A DNA stretch of 64,000 nucleotides from Guyparkeria hydrothermalis (GTDB taxonomy: Bacteria > Pseudomonadota > Gammaproteobacteria > Halothiobacillales > Halothiobacillaceae), in NCBI RefSeq assembly GCF_023555385.1, contig NZ_JAJSED010000001.1, positions 744,001-808,000 on the forward strand. Direction: 5' to 3'. Numbering within the stretch: the first letter of the stretch is position 1; every line of letters starts with the position of its first letter. This document shows positions 28,101 to 38,315 of the stretch, in pieces. The translations under genes were made by a program, and so were the position numbers. The notes under the pieces were generated by a model. That model worked only from the letters and a program-made list of their open reading frames with translations, was not told the DNA's origin and made no database searches.

Positions 28101-28714
28101 ACGACCTGGGCTCGGGCTACAACAACCTCTTGCGCCTGCGCAGCCTGCCGTTCAATACGGTCAAGGTCGACCAGGGCATGGTTCGTGCGGCCCAGCACGA
28201 GCCGGCGCGCGTACTGACATTCATCGCCTCCATGATCCAGATGGCCCACGCCCTGGAACTGCGCACCGTGGTTGAAGGCCTGGAAACACGGGACCTGATC
28301 GAGGCTACCGCCCTGCTCGGCGGGCAGCTCGGCCAGGGGTTCGCCATCGCCCGCCCGATGCGCAGGGCCCAGCTGGCCGAATGGTTGGACAACTTCAACT
28401 TCGTCGTCAATCCAGCCAAACCCCAGACTGCACTCGGCGCCATGGCGGCACTCTGGGGACTGCGAACGCTCGGCCGGGCCCACCTCGAGCATTCGACCCG
28501 CCATCACGAGTTGCGCGCCGCGGCGGCCTGGTGGGCGACCGAGCAGTTGGACCGACACCGCGTGCTCGCGACCGACATCCTCTCCCTGCTACAGGACTTC
28601 CACGACGGCAGCCTGGCCGCGGAGGCGTTCGAACGGCGTCTTCAGGGATTCATCGATGCGCTCGACCGCCTGATTCGCGACATGGCGGCCGACGGCATCA
28701 CCGAGGGCGTCTGA
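25130..28714 (+). CDS. GAF-GAF-GGDEF-globin-GAF-EAL cyclic di-GMP protein
   Basis: A 1194-residue soluble protein with both synthesis and breakdown modules for cyclic di-GMP. Proposed order: GAF-like (about 20-130), GAF (about 150-300), GGDEF (about 315-480; GGDEF at 404-408 with I-site RETD), a globin-coupled-sensor-type globin (about 500-640), GAF (about 670-810), EAL (about 840-1080) and a helical tail. The globin's likely haem ligand is His594 in IGHIHALSGV. EAL motifs are HVEALARL (near 868), AINLPVSV, MDDLGSGYNN, VKVDQGM and VVEGLET, close to active types. No membrane segment is seen. The frame extends 15 codons upstream to GTG 25085. The 3' end overlaps the convergent gene by 17 bases. 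Confidence 0.9.
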   Translation: MALPLSTTHLSALARSLAARLPRDEALATLLEAIAACYPGLSRTAVFLSEAGRLVAASTEFDHDLLPDHSLADAPVDFQPDHEDRLLLQALTSDEEVPGYWAIEVHDALPEMQTLDSLRELVRQVFESRHDDAAETEQRQSRRIERLERDQALMQSLLAQIDTLILAKDEQHMLDVVCTQLVETGLFLGAWVAPAEHGITPIATGGDSELINHPDETVRSILAAAVRRAHALVDAGRPIVLDERIAEPFARLSWFDTPPLGALIPLFRDSHLWAFLVVVAATESDLDRQVTDVLTHLGELVNRSLTQLDLRARLDEEQQRNTFLAYHDPLTNLANRRAVEAELPKAIGRADRHQQMLAVALLDLDDFKPINDRFGHAAGDHLLMTIAARLKGAIRETDTAARLGGDEFLLILEDIEDDGGLTRVLERVATTIRQPIHLDDGIEVHANGSIGVTRYPIDDSAPEQLIRNADAALYAAKNSKTLREHDWIIWEKEPDDGDGETPDLTGTVSPYGERAQLLLDRIQPELETLTGHFIDRFYRELAQQHSIWRVLDRLTPAQFEDLKTVQAGHLAFLLDPALTEEAHASRARQIGHIHALSGVSASDLVRAITVYMHEFNETFTRTHLNQRHQNQLERVFTERLSRELSHELDAGQAVDDEFQGALTELDRRRRHERNWPAFNEHLIDTLAALPGILGVSILSPNADGRFVANYAEGADLFGGTAGESERYASLDLKCPESDHPVSHAYREARIATIDNYREDPAGQPWRTRAESREIAASVAVPILDNRDQPIAVICLHSWVTGMFSTSLAQGFVSQMMALVSQTWRQIRSPSTLLYAKGDYDRWRQAFYDDGLEMSFQPVIDVQSGQPTHVEALARLYLPSGEEILPNMFIPWLNDGQIMRLFEQGLDQSLDCLRQVEQHNGRRLSVAINLPVSVLIDPSTPRHIRAALDRHGISPGRVSLELLEQGDTGIEPGELAQPMERIGELGVNLAMDDLGSGYNNLLRLRSLPFNTVKVDQGMVRAAQHEPARVLTFIASMIQMAHALELRTVVEGLETRDLIEATALLGGQLGQGFAIARPMRRAQLAEWLDNFNFVVNPAKPQTALGAMAALWGLRTLGRAHLEHSTRHHELRAAAAWWATEQLDRHRVLATDILSLLQDFHDGSLAAEAFERRLQGFIDALDRLIRDMAADGITEGV

Positions 28715-29612
28715 TCAGCAGGGAAGCCGCCGCGGCAAGGATTGCCGTCCCGAGCACGAACAGGTGCAGATTGACCGCGGCGGCCAACACCGCCTTGGCC
28801 TCGCCAACCATCGGGCCAAGAAGGACGGCCACCCCGGCCTCGTAGGTGCCGAAACCACCCGGCGCGTGGATCGGCAGCACGGTGGTCAGATCCCCGCCGA
28901 TCGCGCCGAGCACGCCCTCGGCGAATGTCAGCGGCGCCAACGAGGCCAGCACCCACCCCAGGGCCGCGAGCTTCACCAGCCAGTTGGCCCAGGTCCAGAA
29001 CAGCGTGGCAATGAAGCGCGACGGCCGATCAGGCAGGCTCTCGAGGACGGAAACCAGCGTCTCGGCCCATCGACCGTCGCGCCCGTCGATCCATCCGCGC
29101 AGCCAGCCACGAACCCCGTAGACGGCCAGCGGCGCGAGCAACAAGGCCAGGGTCAGCAGCACCAGCCACTCTAGCTCGATGCCGAGCAGATGCCCCCCGG
29201 CGGCCAACCCGATCAGCAGCACCACCTGCAGGTCCAGCAGGCGGAACCAGAGCAACACCGGCACGCTCTTCATGGCAGGCAGCCCGTAATACCGCTGCAT
29301 CAGCACCGGGAAGGCGACCTCCCCCGAGCGCATCGGCAACAGGTTGTTCATCAGGTTGTGCCAGCTCGACAGCCGGAAGGCCGACCAGAAGTGTCCGGCC
29401 AGCGCGGTCTCGAAATAGCGAGTGATGCGTAGGGTGCGGATCAGGTAACTGGCGAACATCAGGGCCAGCGCGATCAGCAAGGATCGGGGGTCGATGGCCC
29501 GCCACGGCGCCACCAGCCGCTCCGGACCGACCCAGGCGATTGCGGAGGTCAACAGGACCAGGACGGCCAGCCAACCCAGAACGGCCGCGAGGCGCGCACG
29601 CACTGCCGTCAC
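28698..29612 (-). CDS. YbhN/LPG-synthase-like membrane protein (UPF0104)
   Basis: A 304-residue polytopic protein with about seven to eight hydrophobic helices, matching the family named after the flippase domain of lysyl-phosphatidylglycerol synthases. Typical segments: YLIRTLRITRYF, WHNLMNNLLPMRSGEVAFPV and LPIHAPGGFGTYEAG. Biochemical roles in this family are mostly unproven; lipid or polyprenyl movement is suggested. The longer upstream frame (to 29948) is less likely; GTG 29612 with GGAG about 10 bases before it begins at the first hydrophobic helix. Its stop lies inside the end of the convergent c-di-GMP gene. Confidence 0.8.
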   Translation of the reverse strand: MTAVRARLAAVLGWLAVLVLLTSAIAWVGPERLVAPWRAIDPRSLLIALALMFASYLIRTLRITRYFETALAGHFWSAFRLSSWHNLMNNLLPMRSGEVAFPVLMQRYYGLPAMKSVPVLLWFRLLDLQVVLLIGLAAGGHLLGIELEWLVLLTLALLLAPLAVYGVRGWLRGWIDGRDGRWAETLVSVLESLPDRPSRFIATLFWTWANWLVKLAALGWVLASLAPLTFAEGVLGAIGGDLTTVLPIHAPGGFGTYEAGVAVLLGPMVGEAKAVLAAAVNLHLFVLGTAILAAAASLLIRRPR

Positions 29613-29660
29613 GGGCGCTGCTCCACGTGGCCGAATCCGGTCGTCTCGGACGTGACTGCC

Positions 29661-29689
29661 TTGGGCGGCATGGGGTATTTGGGCATAAT
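29661..29689 (+). promoter_or_regulatory. Promoter candidate for holC-valS
   Basis: TTGGGC (29661-29666), 17 bases, CATAAT (29684-29689). This is the best match in the 241-base gap. It would give a leader of about 155 bases before holC. Confidence 0.5.
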
Positions 29690-29853
29690 GCTCGTTTGCT
29701 CCGTGACGTGGCCCTGACATGGCCGCTACCGGCCGTTTCCGACTGGCAGGATACCGAGAGATGGCCCCTGCCGCAGGTCCGCGATTCCGGGACGGCCGCA
29801 CGAGATCCACCGACGACGACACACCCAGCACCAGCGACCACGCCAAAGACCCG

Positions 29854-30297
29854 ATGAGCGAGATTGCATTCCACCTGATCGACGACCCGGCCGACGATGC
29901 CTTCTGGTATTTTGCCGCCGAACTCTGCGCCGAGCAGGCGGAAGCCAAGCATCCGACCTACGTGGTCTGTGCCAATCTGGCTCATGTCGAGGGCTTCGAC
30001 GACTACCTGTGGTCGTACCGCGACGATCGCTTCGTGCCGCACACCGCCGACCCCGAAGATGCGGCCCACGCGCCCGTCTTCATCGGCTGCGACCCGGAGG
30101 CCGGCGGCTTTGCACGTGTGATCAATCTCTCGGGCGCCCCCATCCCCCGCCCGACCGAGCGGGAACATATCGACGAGGTCGTGCCGGCCGGCGACCAACC
30201 CCGCGACGAGGCCCGTAGCCGCTGGCGGCAGTACAAGGCGGCCGGCGCCACGATCCGCCATCAACGAATCGAGTCGGTCCGACCGGCGGAAGCCTGA
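29854..30297 (+). CDS. holC: DNA polymerase III chi subunit
   Basis: A 147-residue subunit of the clamp-loader complex that links it to single-strand binding protein. Matches: [20 protein letters not shown], the [19 protein letters not shown] block (typical LW-(S/T)-F/Y-x-FxPH) and [13 protein letters not shown]. Length equals E. coli chi (147). The frame is open for 45 codons upstream (to 29719), but the family start fits ATG 29854. Just 55 bases upstream of valS, the same order as in E. coli. The usual upstream partner pepA is absent here. Confidence 0.92.
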   Translation: MSEIAFHLIDDPADDAFWYFAAELCAEQAEAKHPTYVVCANLAHVEGFDDYLWSYRDDRFVPHTADPEDAAHAPVFIGCDPEAGGFARVINLSGAPIPRPTEREHIDEVVPAGDQPRDEARSRWRQYKAAGATIRHQRIESVRPAEA

Positions 30298-30352
30298 AGC
30301 CGTCCCACGACCCGACCTACCTACCCGACGACAAGCGAACCAGACCTTACGC

Positions 30353-33205
30353 ATGGACAAGACCTACGACCCCCGACAGATCGAACAGGACTGCTACTCG
30401 CGCTGGATGGAAGGCGGTCATTTCCGCCCGGACATGCAGGCCGACGGCGGCTACTGCATCATGCTGCCGCCGCCGAACGTCACCGGTCGCCTGCACATGG
30501 GCCATGCCTTCCAGGACACCCTGATGGACACGCTGACCCGCTGGCATCGCATGCGCGGCGAGGCCACGCTGTGGCAGCCCGGGACCGACCACGCGGGCAT
30601 CGCCACGCAGATGGTCGTCGAGCGCCAGCTCGAGGGTCAGGGCATCTCGCGCCACGACATCGGCCGCGAGAAATTCCTGGAGAAGGTCTGGGAGTGGAAG
30701 GAGCAGTCCGGCGGCTTCATCACCGAGCAGATGAAGCGCCTGGGCGCCTCCTGCGACTGGTCGCGCGAGCGCTTCACCATGGACGACGGCCTGTCCGAAG
30801 CGGTGCGCGAGGTCTTTGTCCGCCTGTACGAGGACGGGCTGATCTACCGCGGCAAGCGTCTGGTCAACTGGGACCCGGTGCTGCGCACTGCAGTCTCCGA
30901 TCTCGAGGTGGTCAGCGAGGAGGAGAAAGGTCATCTGTGGCACATGCGCTACCCGCTGACCAATGGCGAGGGCCACCTGGTGGTCGCCACCACCCGCCCG
31001 GAGACCATGCTGGGTGATTCGGCCGTGGCGGTCCACCCGGAGGACGATCGTTACAAGCACCTGATCGGCGAAACCATCACCCTGCCGCTGGTCGGCCGGC
31101 GCATCCCGATCATCAGTGACGACTACGTCGACCCCGAGTTCGGCTCGGGTTGCGTCAAGATCACCCCGGCGCACGACTTTAACGACTACGCCATCGGCCA
31201 GCGCCACGATCTGCCGATGCTCAACATGCTCACCGAGACGGCCGCTATCCGCGAGACAGCCGAGTGCGTCGGCGAGGCCGCGCGCGACATCGATCCGCAC
31301 ATCCCGGAGCGCTACCGGGGGCTCGACCGCTACGAGGCCCGTCGCCAGATCGTGGCCGACCTCGAGGCCGAGGGCCTGCTGGTGCAGATCGACGATCACA
31401 AGCTGATGGTGCCGCGCGGCGATCGCAGCGGCACGGTAATCGAGCCGCTGCTGACCGACCAGTGGTTCGTCGACCTGACCCGTGACGAGACCACCACCGG
31501 CAAGCCCGGCGGGAAGAAGGCGATCACCGAGCCGGCCATCGACGCGGTCCGCTCCGGTGACATCCGCTTCGTGCCGGGCAACTGGGAGAACACCTACTTC
31601 CAGTGGCTGGAGAACATCCAGGACTGGTGCATCAGCCGGCAGCTGTGGTGGGGTCATCGCATCCCGGCGTGGTTCGACAAGGATGGCAACATCTTCGTCG
31701 GTCGCGACGAGGCCGAGGTGCGCGCCAAGTACGAGATCGGCCCGGACGAGGAGCTGACCCAGGATGAGGACGTGCTCGACACCTGGTTCTCCTCGGCGCT
31801 GTGGCCCTTCTCCACCCTCGGCTGGCCGGAGCAGACGCCGGAACTCGAGCGCTTCTACCCCACCAGCGTGCTGGTCACCGGCTTCGACATCATCTTCTTC
31901 TGGGTCGCCCGGATGGTGATGATGGGCAAGTACTTCGGCAAGGACGTGCCGTTCCGCGAGGTCTACGTCCACGGCCTGGTGCGCGACGCCCACGGGCAGA
32001 AGATGTCCAAGTCCAAGGGCAACGTGCTCGACCCGATCGACATCATCGACGGCATCGATCTCGAGTCGCTGGTGGAAAAGCGCACCACCGGCCTGATGCA
32101 GCCGAAGAAGGCCAAGCAGATCGAGAAGCACACCCGCGACGAGTTCCCGGACGGCATCGATGAGCACGGCACCGATGCGCTGCGCTTCACCTTCGCCGCC
32201 CAGGCGACCACCGGCCGGGACATCAGCTTCGACCTCGAGCGGGTCAAGGGCTATCGCAACTTCTGCAACAAGCTCTGGAACGCCAGCCGCTTCGTGCTGA
32301 TGCAGTGCGAGGGCGAGGACACGGGCCTGGGTGACGAACCGGTCACGCTGGGCACCGCCGACCGCTGGATCATCGGCGCGCTGCAGGAGTGCGAGGCGAC
32401 GGTCACCAAGCACCTGGAGACCTACCGCTTCGATCTCGCCGCGCAGACGCTCTACGACTTCACCTGGAGTACCTACTGCGACTGGTATCTCGAGCTGACC
32501 AAGCCGGCAATCAAGCACGGCGACGAGGCCGCCCGACGCGGTACCCGGCAGACGCTCGTACGCGTGCTCGAGACGCTCCTGCGCCTGCTGCACCCGTTCA
32601 TCCCCTACATCACCGAGACCATCTGGCAGCGGGTCGCGCCGCTGGCCGGCACCAAGCAGTCGGATGGCGATACCATCATGACCGCGCCCTTCCCGGTCGC
32701 CGACGAGTCACGGATCGATACCGAGGCGCGCGAGGCGATCGACTGGCTGCAGACCTTCATCCTCGGCGTGCGCCGCATCCGCGCGGAGATGGACATCGCC
32801 CCGGGCAAGCCGCTGCCGGTGCTGGTGACCGAGGCGAATGACGCCGATCGGGCCCGCATCCGCGAGCTCGAGCCGCTGCTGACCGCCGTGGCGCGCATCG
32901 AGTCGATTGAGGAGGCCGGCGACGAACTGCCGGAGTCGGCCATGGCGCTGGTGGGCAAGATGCAGGTGCACATCCCGCTGGCCGGGCTGATCGACGTCAC
33001 CGCCGAACTCGAGCGCCTCAACAAGGCGGTCGAGGGCGTGGAAAAGCAGATCGAAAAGGCCCGCGGCAAGCTGTCGAACGCCAACTTCGTCGAGCGCGCC
33101 CCGGAAGCAGTGGTCAATCAGGAGCGCGAGCGACTCGCGGGCTTCGAGACCGAACTCGAAGAACTGGCTGCCCAGCGCGAACGGATCCGCCGGCTGGCCG
33201 ACTGA
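30353..33205 (+). CDS. valS: Valyl-tRNA synthetase
   Basis: A 950-residue class I synthetase that charges tRNA(Val). The HIGH motif is HMGH in [15 protein letters not shown] (about 39-53) and the KMSKS motif is KMSKSKGN (about 549-556). Between them lies the CP1 editing domain that hydrolyses mischarged Thr-tRNA, with [17 protein letters not shown]. The anticodon-binding domain follows, then a C-terminal coiled coil (about 880-950) rich in Glu, Lys and Arg. Full family length. Cotranscribed with holC. Confidence 0.98.
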   Translation: MDKTYDPRQIEQDCYSRWMEGGHFRPDMQADGGYCIMLPPPNVTGRLHMGHAFQDTLMDTLTRWHRMRGEATLWQPGTDHAGIATQMVVERQLEGQGISRHDIGREKFLEKVWEWKEQSGGFITEQMKRLGASCDWSRERFTMDDGLSEAVREVFVRLYEDGLIYRGKRLVNWDPVLRTAVSDLEVVSEEEKGHLWHMRYPLTNGEGHLVVATTRPETMLGDSAVAVHPEDDRYKHLIGETITLPLVGRRIPIISDDYVDPEFGSGCVKITPAHDFNDYAIGQRHDLPMLNMLTETAAIRETAECVGEAARDIDPHIPERYRGLDRYEARRQIVADLEAEGLLVQIDDHKLMVPRGDRSGTVIEPLLTDQWFVDLTRDETTTGKPGGKKAITEPAIDAVRSGDIRFVPGNWENTYFQWLENIQDWCISRQLWWGHRIPAWFDKDGNIFVGRDEAEVRAKYEIGPDEELTQDEDVLDTWFSSALWPFSTLGWPEQTPELERFYPTSVLVTGFDIIFFWVARMVMMGKYFGKDVPFREVYVHGLVRDAHGQKMSKSKGNVLDPIDIIDGIDLESLVEKRTTGLMQPKKAKQIEKHTRDEFPDGIDEHGTDALRFTFAAQATTGRDISFDLERVKGYRNFCNKLWNASRFVLMQCEGEDTGLGDEPVTLGTADRWIIGALQECEATVTKHLETYRFDLAAQTLYDFTWSTYCDWYLELTKPAIKHGDEAARRGTRQTLVRVLETLLRLLHPFIPYITETIWQRVAPLAGTKQSDGDTIMTAPFPVADESRIDTEAREAIDWLQTFILGVRRIRAEMDIAPGKPLPVLVTEANDADRARIRELEPLLTAVARIESIEEAGDELPESAMALVGKMQVHIPLAGLIDVTAELERLNKAVEGVEKQIEKARGKLSNANFVERAPEAVVNQERERLAGFETELEELAAQRERIRRLAD

Positions 33206-33222
33206 CCGGCCGGGGGCTCGGG

Positions 33223-35178
33223 TCAGCCGCCCTGCCCACGCGTCGCTCGGGCCGCCTTGCGCGCCGCCCGTTCGTCGAAACGCATCGGGTCGAGCCCCTC
33301 CGCCAGATCGCGTGGCAACGGCGAGGGAGTACCCTCGATGCGCGAGGCGAGGTATTCGGCCAGCCAGGCCGACCAGGTGAGTCCGCGGGCGCCGTGACCG
33401 GTAGTGACCCACAGCCCCTCGCTCAGCCGGCCGACGATGGGCAGCCGATCGGGCGTGGTCGCCCGCAACGAGGCACGGCCGGCAAGGCACTCGGTGGCCA
33501 GCGCCTTGGCGAGTGACGGGGCGATCGCCGCCAGGCGGCCGCGGTTGTCCTCGTGCTCGGCACCGCGTTCCTCCAGGCCCTCGTCGCCCGGCAGGAAGCT
33601 CGCGCCGAACAAGCGCTCCCCACCGGGAAGATCCAGCGCATAACCCTCACGCATCAGCGGCCGACCTTGCTCGGGTGGATGCCCGGTAGCGGCCGGGCGC
33701 CCCCAACTGACCTGGCCCCGGCAGGGTTCGATCCATCGACCCAGCCATTCGATCAGTCGGCCGGTGTCGGGCCCGGCGGCAACGACAACCTCGGTAAACG
33801 GGCCGTGACGCTCCCCGTCGAGCGTCTCGATCCACCACTGCCCCGGCTCACCGTCGATGCGGCTCACCGGCTGTTTCAGCCGCGTTTCGATCCCCGAATC
33901 GCCAAGCCACTGTTCGACAATCGCCCGCGGTCGGAGCCAGCCGGCGGTCGGGAACCACCAGCCGGGGGAATCGATGTCCGCCACCCCCGACAGGACACGG
34001 AGTTCGTCAGCCCCAAGCCAGGCGGCAAACGTGGGGTCCGGCTGCAGTTCCGCCGCGATGCCGGCTTGGCGTTCGGCGTGGCGCTCGCTACGCGCGAGCT
34101 TGATCACCCCATCAAATCGCGACTGCTGCCCGTCGATTAACTCGCCTAGCGCAGCACGCATGAAACCCATGCCGGTGGCCGTCAGTTGCGAGAGGCGGTT
34201 CCAGTCCCGACTGATCACCGGGGCAACCAGACCGGCCGGATTTCCCGACCCGCCGCCGGCCGCCCGGGGACCGGCCTCGAACACCGCCACCTCGCGCCCA
34301 CGCCGGGAAAGCTGACGGGCGACCGTCGTGCCGGCCATCCCGGCGCCGATCACCGCGATGGCACCCTCCCCGCCAGGTTGTGCCGTGGCTGCTTTGGCGG
34401 CAACGTCCGGGCTGCGGGCACTGAGCATTTCGCGCTTGCGGCCGAAACCGGGACGCTTTTCGGTCACGAAGCCGGCCACACTGAGCGCATCACGCACCCG
34501 ACGGGCCGCCGAATAGGTCGCCACAGTCGCGCCGGGAGCGGCACGCTCGCCCAGACGGGCGATCAGGGTATCGCGCCACAACGCGGGGTTGCGATCCGGG
34601 GCGAAGCCATCCAGATAGAAGGCATCGAAATAACCGTCGAGACGAGGCAACTGGTCATTCGCGTCGCCCCAGATCATGGTCAGCCGGATACGCCCGCCGG
34701 CCAGCAAGCGGCGATGAAAGCCGGGAACCGGATCCGGCCACTGATCGTGCAGCGAGGCCTGCAGTGAACGAAGCCGAGCACCGGCGCGCTCCGACAGCAA
34801 AGCGTGCGCCTCGAGCCACCGATCGGCGAGGCGTTGCTGCGACGCGGCCAGACCAGGCAGGGCTGCTGCGGCAATCGGGTGTTTCTCGAAGCTGACGAAG
34901 TCCAGCGAGGCATGCGGTGGTGCGGTTTCGAGGAACCACAGGGCGGTGGCGAGGAAGTTCCGCCCGGTCCCGAACCCGGTCTCGAGAATGCGCGTCCCCT
35001 GTCCGAGGGGAAACCGGTTCAACAGGTCGTTGCCGGCCAGGAAGACATGTTCGCTTTCAGCAAAGCCCCCCTCGCGGGAAAAATACACATCATCGAAGAA
35101 CGCACTGCTCGGGGTGTCGTCGTCGGCCCACGACAGGCGGGCCATCTCCAGCGGCCAGCCGCTCGCCGACTCGCTCAT
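33223..35178 (-). CDS. mnmC: Bifunctional tRNA wobble-uridine enzyme MnmC
   Basis: A 651-residue enzyme completing 5-methylaminomethyl-2-thiouridine in tRNA. The C-terminal FAD domain (from IAVIGAGMAGTTVARQL, about residue 272) removes the carboxymethyl group. The N-terminal methyltransferase (RILETGFGTGRNFLATALWF, about 62-81; LDGFAPDRNPALW) then adds a methyl from SAM. Both domains look complete and length matches E. coli (about 668). The ATG overlaps the stop of yjbQ by 4 bases. Confidence 0.95.
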   Translation of the reverse strand: MSESASGWPLEMARLSWADDDTPSSAFFDDVYFSREGGFAESEHVFLAGNDLLNRFPLGQGTRILETGFGTGRNFLATALWFLETAPPHASLDFVSFEKHPIAAAALPGLAASQQRLADRWLEAHALLSERAGARLRSLQASLHDQWPDPVPGFHRRLLAGGRIRLTMIWGDANDQLPRLDGYFDAFYLDGFAPDRNPALWRDTLIARLGERAAPGATVATYSAARRVRDALSVAGFVTEKRPGFGRKREMLSARSPDVAAKAATAQPGGEGAIAVIGAGMAGTTVARQLSRRGREVAVFEAGPRAAGGGSGNPAGLVAPVISRDWNRLSQLTATGMGFMRAALGELIDGQQSRFDGVIKLARSERHAERQAGIAAELQPDPTFAAWLGADELRVLSGVADIDSPGWWFPTAGWLRPRAIVEQWLGDSGIETRLKQPVSRIDGEPGQWWIETLDGERHGPFTEVVVAAGPDTGRLIEWLGRWIEPCRGQVSWGRPAATGHPPEQGRPLMREGYALDLPGGERLFGASFLPGDEGLEERGAEHEDNRGRLAAIAPSLAKALATECLAGRASLRATTPDRLPIVGRLSEGLWVTTGHGARGLTWSAWLAEYLASRIEGTPSPLPRDLAEGLDPMRFDERAARKAARATRGQGG

Positions 35179-35579
35179 TGACGCTCAGGCAGTTGGGTGA
35201 TCACGACACGTCGACGATGCGGATGGGCACGGTGCTCCCACAGAAAGACGCCCTGCCACGTACCAAGCATCAGGCGCCCGTCGGCCATCGGCAGGGACAA
35301 CTCGTGCCCGGCCAGCAGCGTGCGGAAGTGCGCGGCCATGTCGTCCGGCCCCTCATCATCGTGCAGGTACGCCGGATCGCCGTCGGGGGCGACCCGGCCG
35401 ATGAGCGTCTCGAGGTCGGTGCGCACCTCGGGCGAGACATTCTCGGTAAGAATCAGCGAGGCACTGGTGTGCTGAAGGAAGAGATGACACAGACCGCTAC
35501 CCGACAGCTCGGCCTGCACCTCGCGCGTGATGTTGATGAAGCCCCGGCCCGGGGTGCGGATTTCGATCACTTTCGGCAT
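35175..35579 (-). CDS. YjbQ/UPF0047 family protein
   Basis: A 134-residue protein with the UPF0047 signature: FLQHTSASLILTENVSPEV (about 34-52), a central DD-rich metal-like segment AYLHDDEGPDDMAAH, and GTWQGVFLWEHRAHPHRR. The family adopts a beta-barrel trimer, and some members show weak thiamine-phosphate synthase activity; the physiological job is unsettled. It overlaps mnmC by 4 bases and is divergent from the PilZ gene. Confidence 0.9.
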   Translation of the reverse strand: MPKVIEIRTPGRGFINITREVQAELSGSGLCHLFLQHTSASLILTENVSPEVRTDLETLIGRVAPDGDPAYLHDDEGPDDMAAHFRTLLAGHELSLPMADGRLMLGTWQGVFLWEHRAHPHRRRVVITQLPERQ

Positions 35580-35716
35580 GAGCGCATTCTACCAGTTGCC
35601 CGCTTGACGCGAGCTCCAGAGAAGCGCTTCGGCAGTGGCACTTCGAATGGGAAAAAAGTATGCTTTCCCACCACGCGGTTCAGTGCGCCCAGTTCGCTTA
35701 GGAGCAGTACAAAGGA

Positions 35717-36088
35717 ATGATCACGCAACGCCGCTTCGCCCGTGTCGAGATCCCGCTCCCAGTGCGCATCCGCTGCCCCGGAGAGACGCTGCGGGGCACC
35801 ATTCTCGACGTCTCTCTCAAGGGCATCCTGATCGAGCTGGAGGCCCCCGGCCCGATCAGTGACGACTGCGTCGCCGACCCGCTGGACGTCCAGATCCTTT
35901 CCGATCCGGATCAGACCGTGCTCGTCGAGCTCAACGCTCGTGTCATCCGCGAGGACGACCGCACACTGGCACTGGCCTGGTCGACCATCGAACTGGACGA
36001 ACTGACCCACCTGCGCGAGTTGCTGCAGTACAACGGCGTGGAAGAACACCAGTTGAGCCGGGAACTCTCCGAACTCCTCGACGACTGA
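35717..36088 (+). CDS. PilZ-domain cyclic di-GMP receptor
   Basis: A 123-residue protein made of a single PilZ domain. The cyclic di-GMP contacts are present: the arginine switch QRRFARVE (residues 4-11) and the DVSLKGILIE segment (about 32-41, D-x-S-x-x-G). The last 35 residues form a Leu/Glu-rich helix (LRELLQYNGVEEHQLSRELS), a possible partner surface. A diguanylate cyclase gene follows 100 bases downstream in the same direction, suggesting a local signal-maker and receptor pair. Target process is unknown. Confidence 0.92.
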   Translation: MITQRRFARVEIPLPVRIRCPGETLRGTILDVSLKGILIELEAPGPISDDCVADPLDVQILSDPDQTVLVELNARVIREDDRTLALAWSTIELDELTHLRELLQYNGVEEHQLSRELSELLDD

Positions 36089-36188
36089 CAAGACATCCTC
36101 GCCGGGTGCGACGCACCTAGCAACTTGGCTACATCACATACCAAACGACCCCGTCACCCCGCGGGCACACGACATACCGGAAAATTCC

Positions 36189-37274
<1,086 letters not shown>

Positions 37275-37298
37275 TCTGACTACGGCCCGCGGGCCGGC

Positions 37299-37901
37299 TC
37301 AGCCGTCGTGTTCGCGGCGCCCCTTCAGGGCGAGACTCAAGGTGCTCGCGTCGATGTACTCCAGCTCCCCGCCCATCGGCACGCCCTGTGCCAGGCGGGT
37401 CACCCGCAGGCCGCGCGCACGGGCCAGTTCGGTCACGTAACCCGCGGTGGCTTCGCCCTCAATCGTGGCGCTGGTCGCCAGTATCACTTCCTCGAGACCG
37501 GCCTGATCCAGGCGACTCTCGAGCTGATCGAGGCGCAATTCCTCCGGTCCGATACCGTCGAGCGGCGAGAGCCGCCCGAGCAGCAGGAAATAGCGCCCCT
37601 GGTAGGCCCCCGATTGCTCGATTGCGATCCAGTCGGCCGGCGATTCCGCCACACACAGCAGCCGCTCGTCTCGTTCGGGGTCGCGACAGATCGGGCACAG
37701 CTCGCCCTCGGTGAACACCCGGCAGGACGCACAGTGACCGAGCTTCTCCAACGCCTCGCCGATGGCCTGTGAAAGATGCGCCGCCCCGGCACGGTCCCGC
37801 TCCAAAAGGTGCAGTGCCATACGCTGGGCGGTCTTCTGTCCCACCGTCGGCAGGCAACGCAGGGCGTCGATCAGTTGCTGAAAGCTGGGCGAGAATTGCA
37901 C
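37299..37901 (-). CDS. recR: Recombination mediator RecR
   Basis: A 200-residue DNA-binding repair protein of the RecFOR pathway that helps load RecA. Parts: N-terminal helix-hairpin-helix (LRCLPTVGQKTAQRMALHLL), a four-cysteine zinc finger (CASC and CPIC, about 57-73), a Toprim domain (LLCVAESPADWIAIE) and the C-terminal Walker-B-like strand. It starts with GTG, with GGAGG 10 bases before. A terminator-like hairpin lies between ybaB and recR. Confidence 0.96.
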   Translation of the reverse strand: MQFSPSFQQLIDALRCLPTVGQKTAQRMALHLLERDRAGAAHLSQAIGEALEKLGHCASCRVFTEGELCPICRDPERDERLLCVAESPADWIAIEQSGAYQGRYFLLLGRLSPLDGIGPEELRLDQLESRLDQAGLEEVILATSATIEGEATAGYVTELARARGLRVTRLAQGVPMGGELEYIDASTLSLALKGRREHDG

Positions 37902-37920
37902 GGAACGGTCCTCCGGAACG

Positions 37921-37950
37921 AAAAACGCCCGACCCGTAACGGATCGGGCG
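37921..37950 (-). terminator. Terminator-like hairpin between ybaB and recR
   Basis: Minus strand: CGCCCGA pairs with TCGGGCG, extended by CCG/CGG past a mismatch around a TTA loop, then TTTTT. It lies 22 bases after the ybaB stop and 20 bases before recR begins, so it should reduce read-through from dnaX-ybaB into recR. Confidence 0.75.
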
Positions 37951-37971
37951 GCGTAGACAGGCGACGCCGGC

Positions 37972-38295
37972 TCAGAACGGCATCTTGAAGCCCGGCGGCA
38001 GATTCATGCCGGCAGTCATGCCCGACATCTTCTCCTGCTGCTCCTGCTCGATGCGCCGCGTGGCGTCGTTGATCGCCGCGGCAATCAGGTCCTCGAGCAT
38101 CTCCTTGTCGTCTTCCATCAGGCTGGGGTCGATCGTGACACGACGCGCTTCGTGCTTGCCGGTCAGCGTCACCTTGACCAGACCGCCGCCGGACTGACCC
38201 TCGACCTCCATCTTGGCGACTTCTTCCTGCATGCGCTGCATGTTTTCCTGCATCGCCTGCGCCTGCTTCATCAGGTTGCCCATACCACCTTTCAT
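37972..38295 (-). CDS. ybaB: YbaB/EbfC nucleoid-associated protein
   Basis: A 107-residue DNA-binding protein that forms a tweezer-like dimer. Marks: [20 protein letters not shown] at the start (long helix), [20 protein letters not shown] in the middle and a C-terminal helix [16 protein letters not shown] followed by a Pro/Gly-rich end. An AGGAG ribosome-binding site precedes the ATG. It follows dnaX by 20 bases, the standard dnaX-ybaB-recR order. Confidence 0.96.
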   Translation of the reverse strand: MKGGMGNLMKQAQAMQENMQRMQEEVAKMEVEGQSGGGLVKVTLTGKHEARRVTIDPSLMEDDKEMLEDLIAAAINDATRRIEQEQQEKMSGMTAGMNLPPGFKMPF

Positions 38296-38315
38296 CTGCG
38301 GTCTCCTGCTGGCTA

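Noticed and set aside
29029-30360. A 443-codon minus-strand frame over holC
   Set aside because: It overlaps holC, and for part of its length another frame of the YbhN-like gene; no domain is seen.
30347-32593. A 748-codon open frame opposite valS
   Set aside because: Antisense to well-conserved valS; the long frame follows from GC-rich third codon positions.
35631-35650. Possible sigma-54 promoter (TGGCAC) upstream of the PilZ gene
   Set aside because: The -24 half is present, but the required GC at -12 is missing at the correct spacing.
37283-37296. Perfect palindrome CGGCCCGCGGGCCG between the cyclase and recR genes
   Set aside because: It has no loop or T-run and is likely by chance in GC-rich DNA, although a weak convergent terminator cannot be ruled out.
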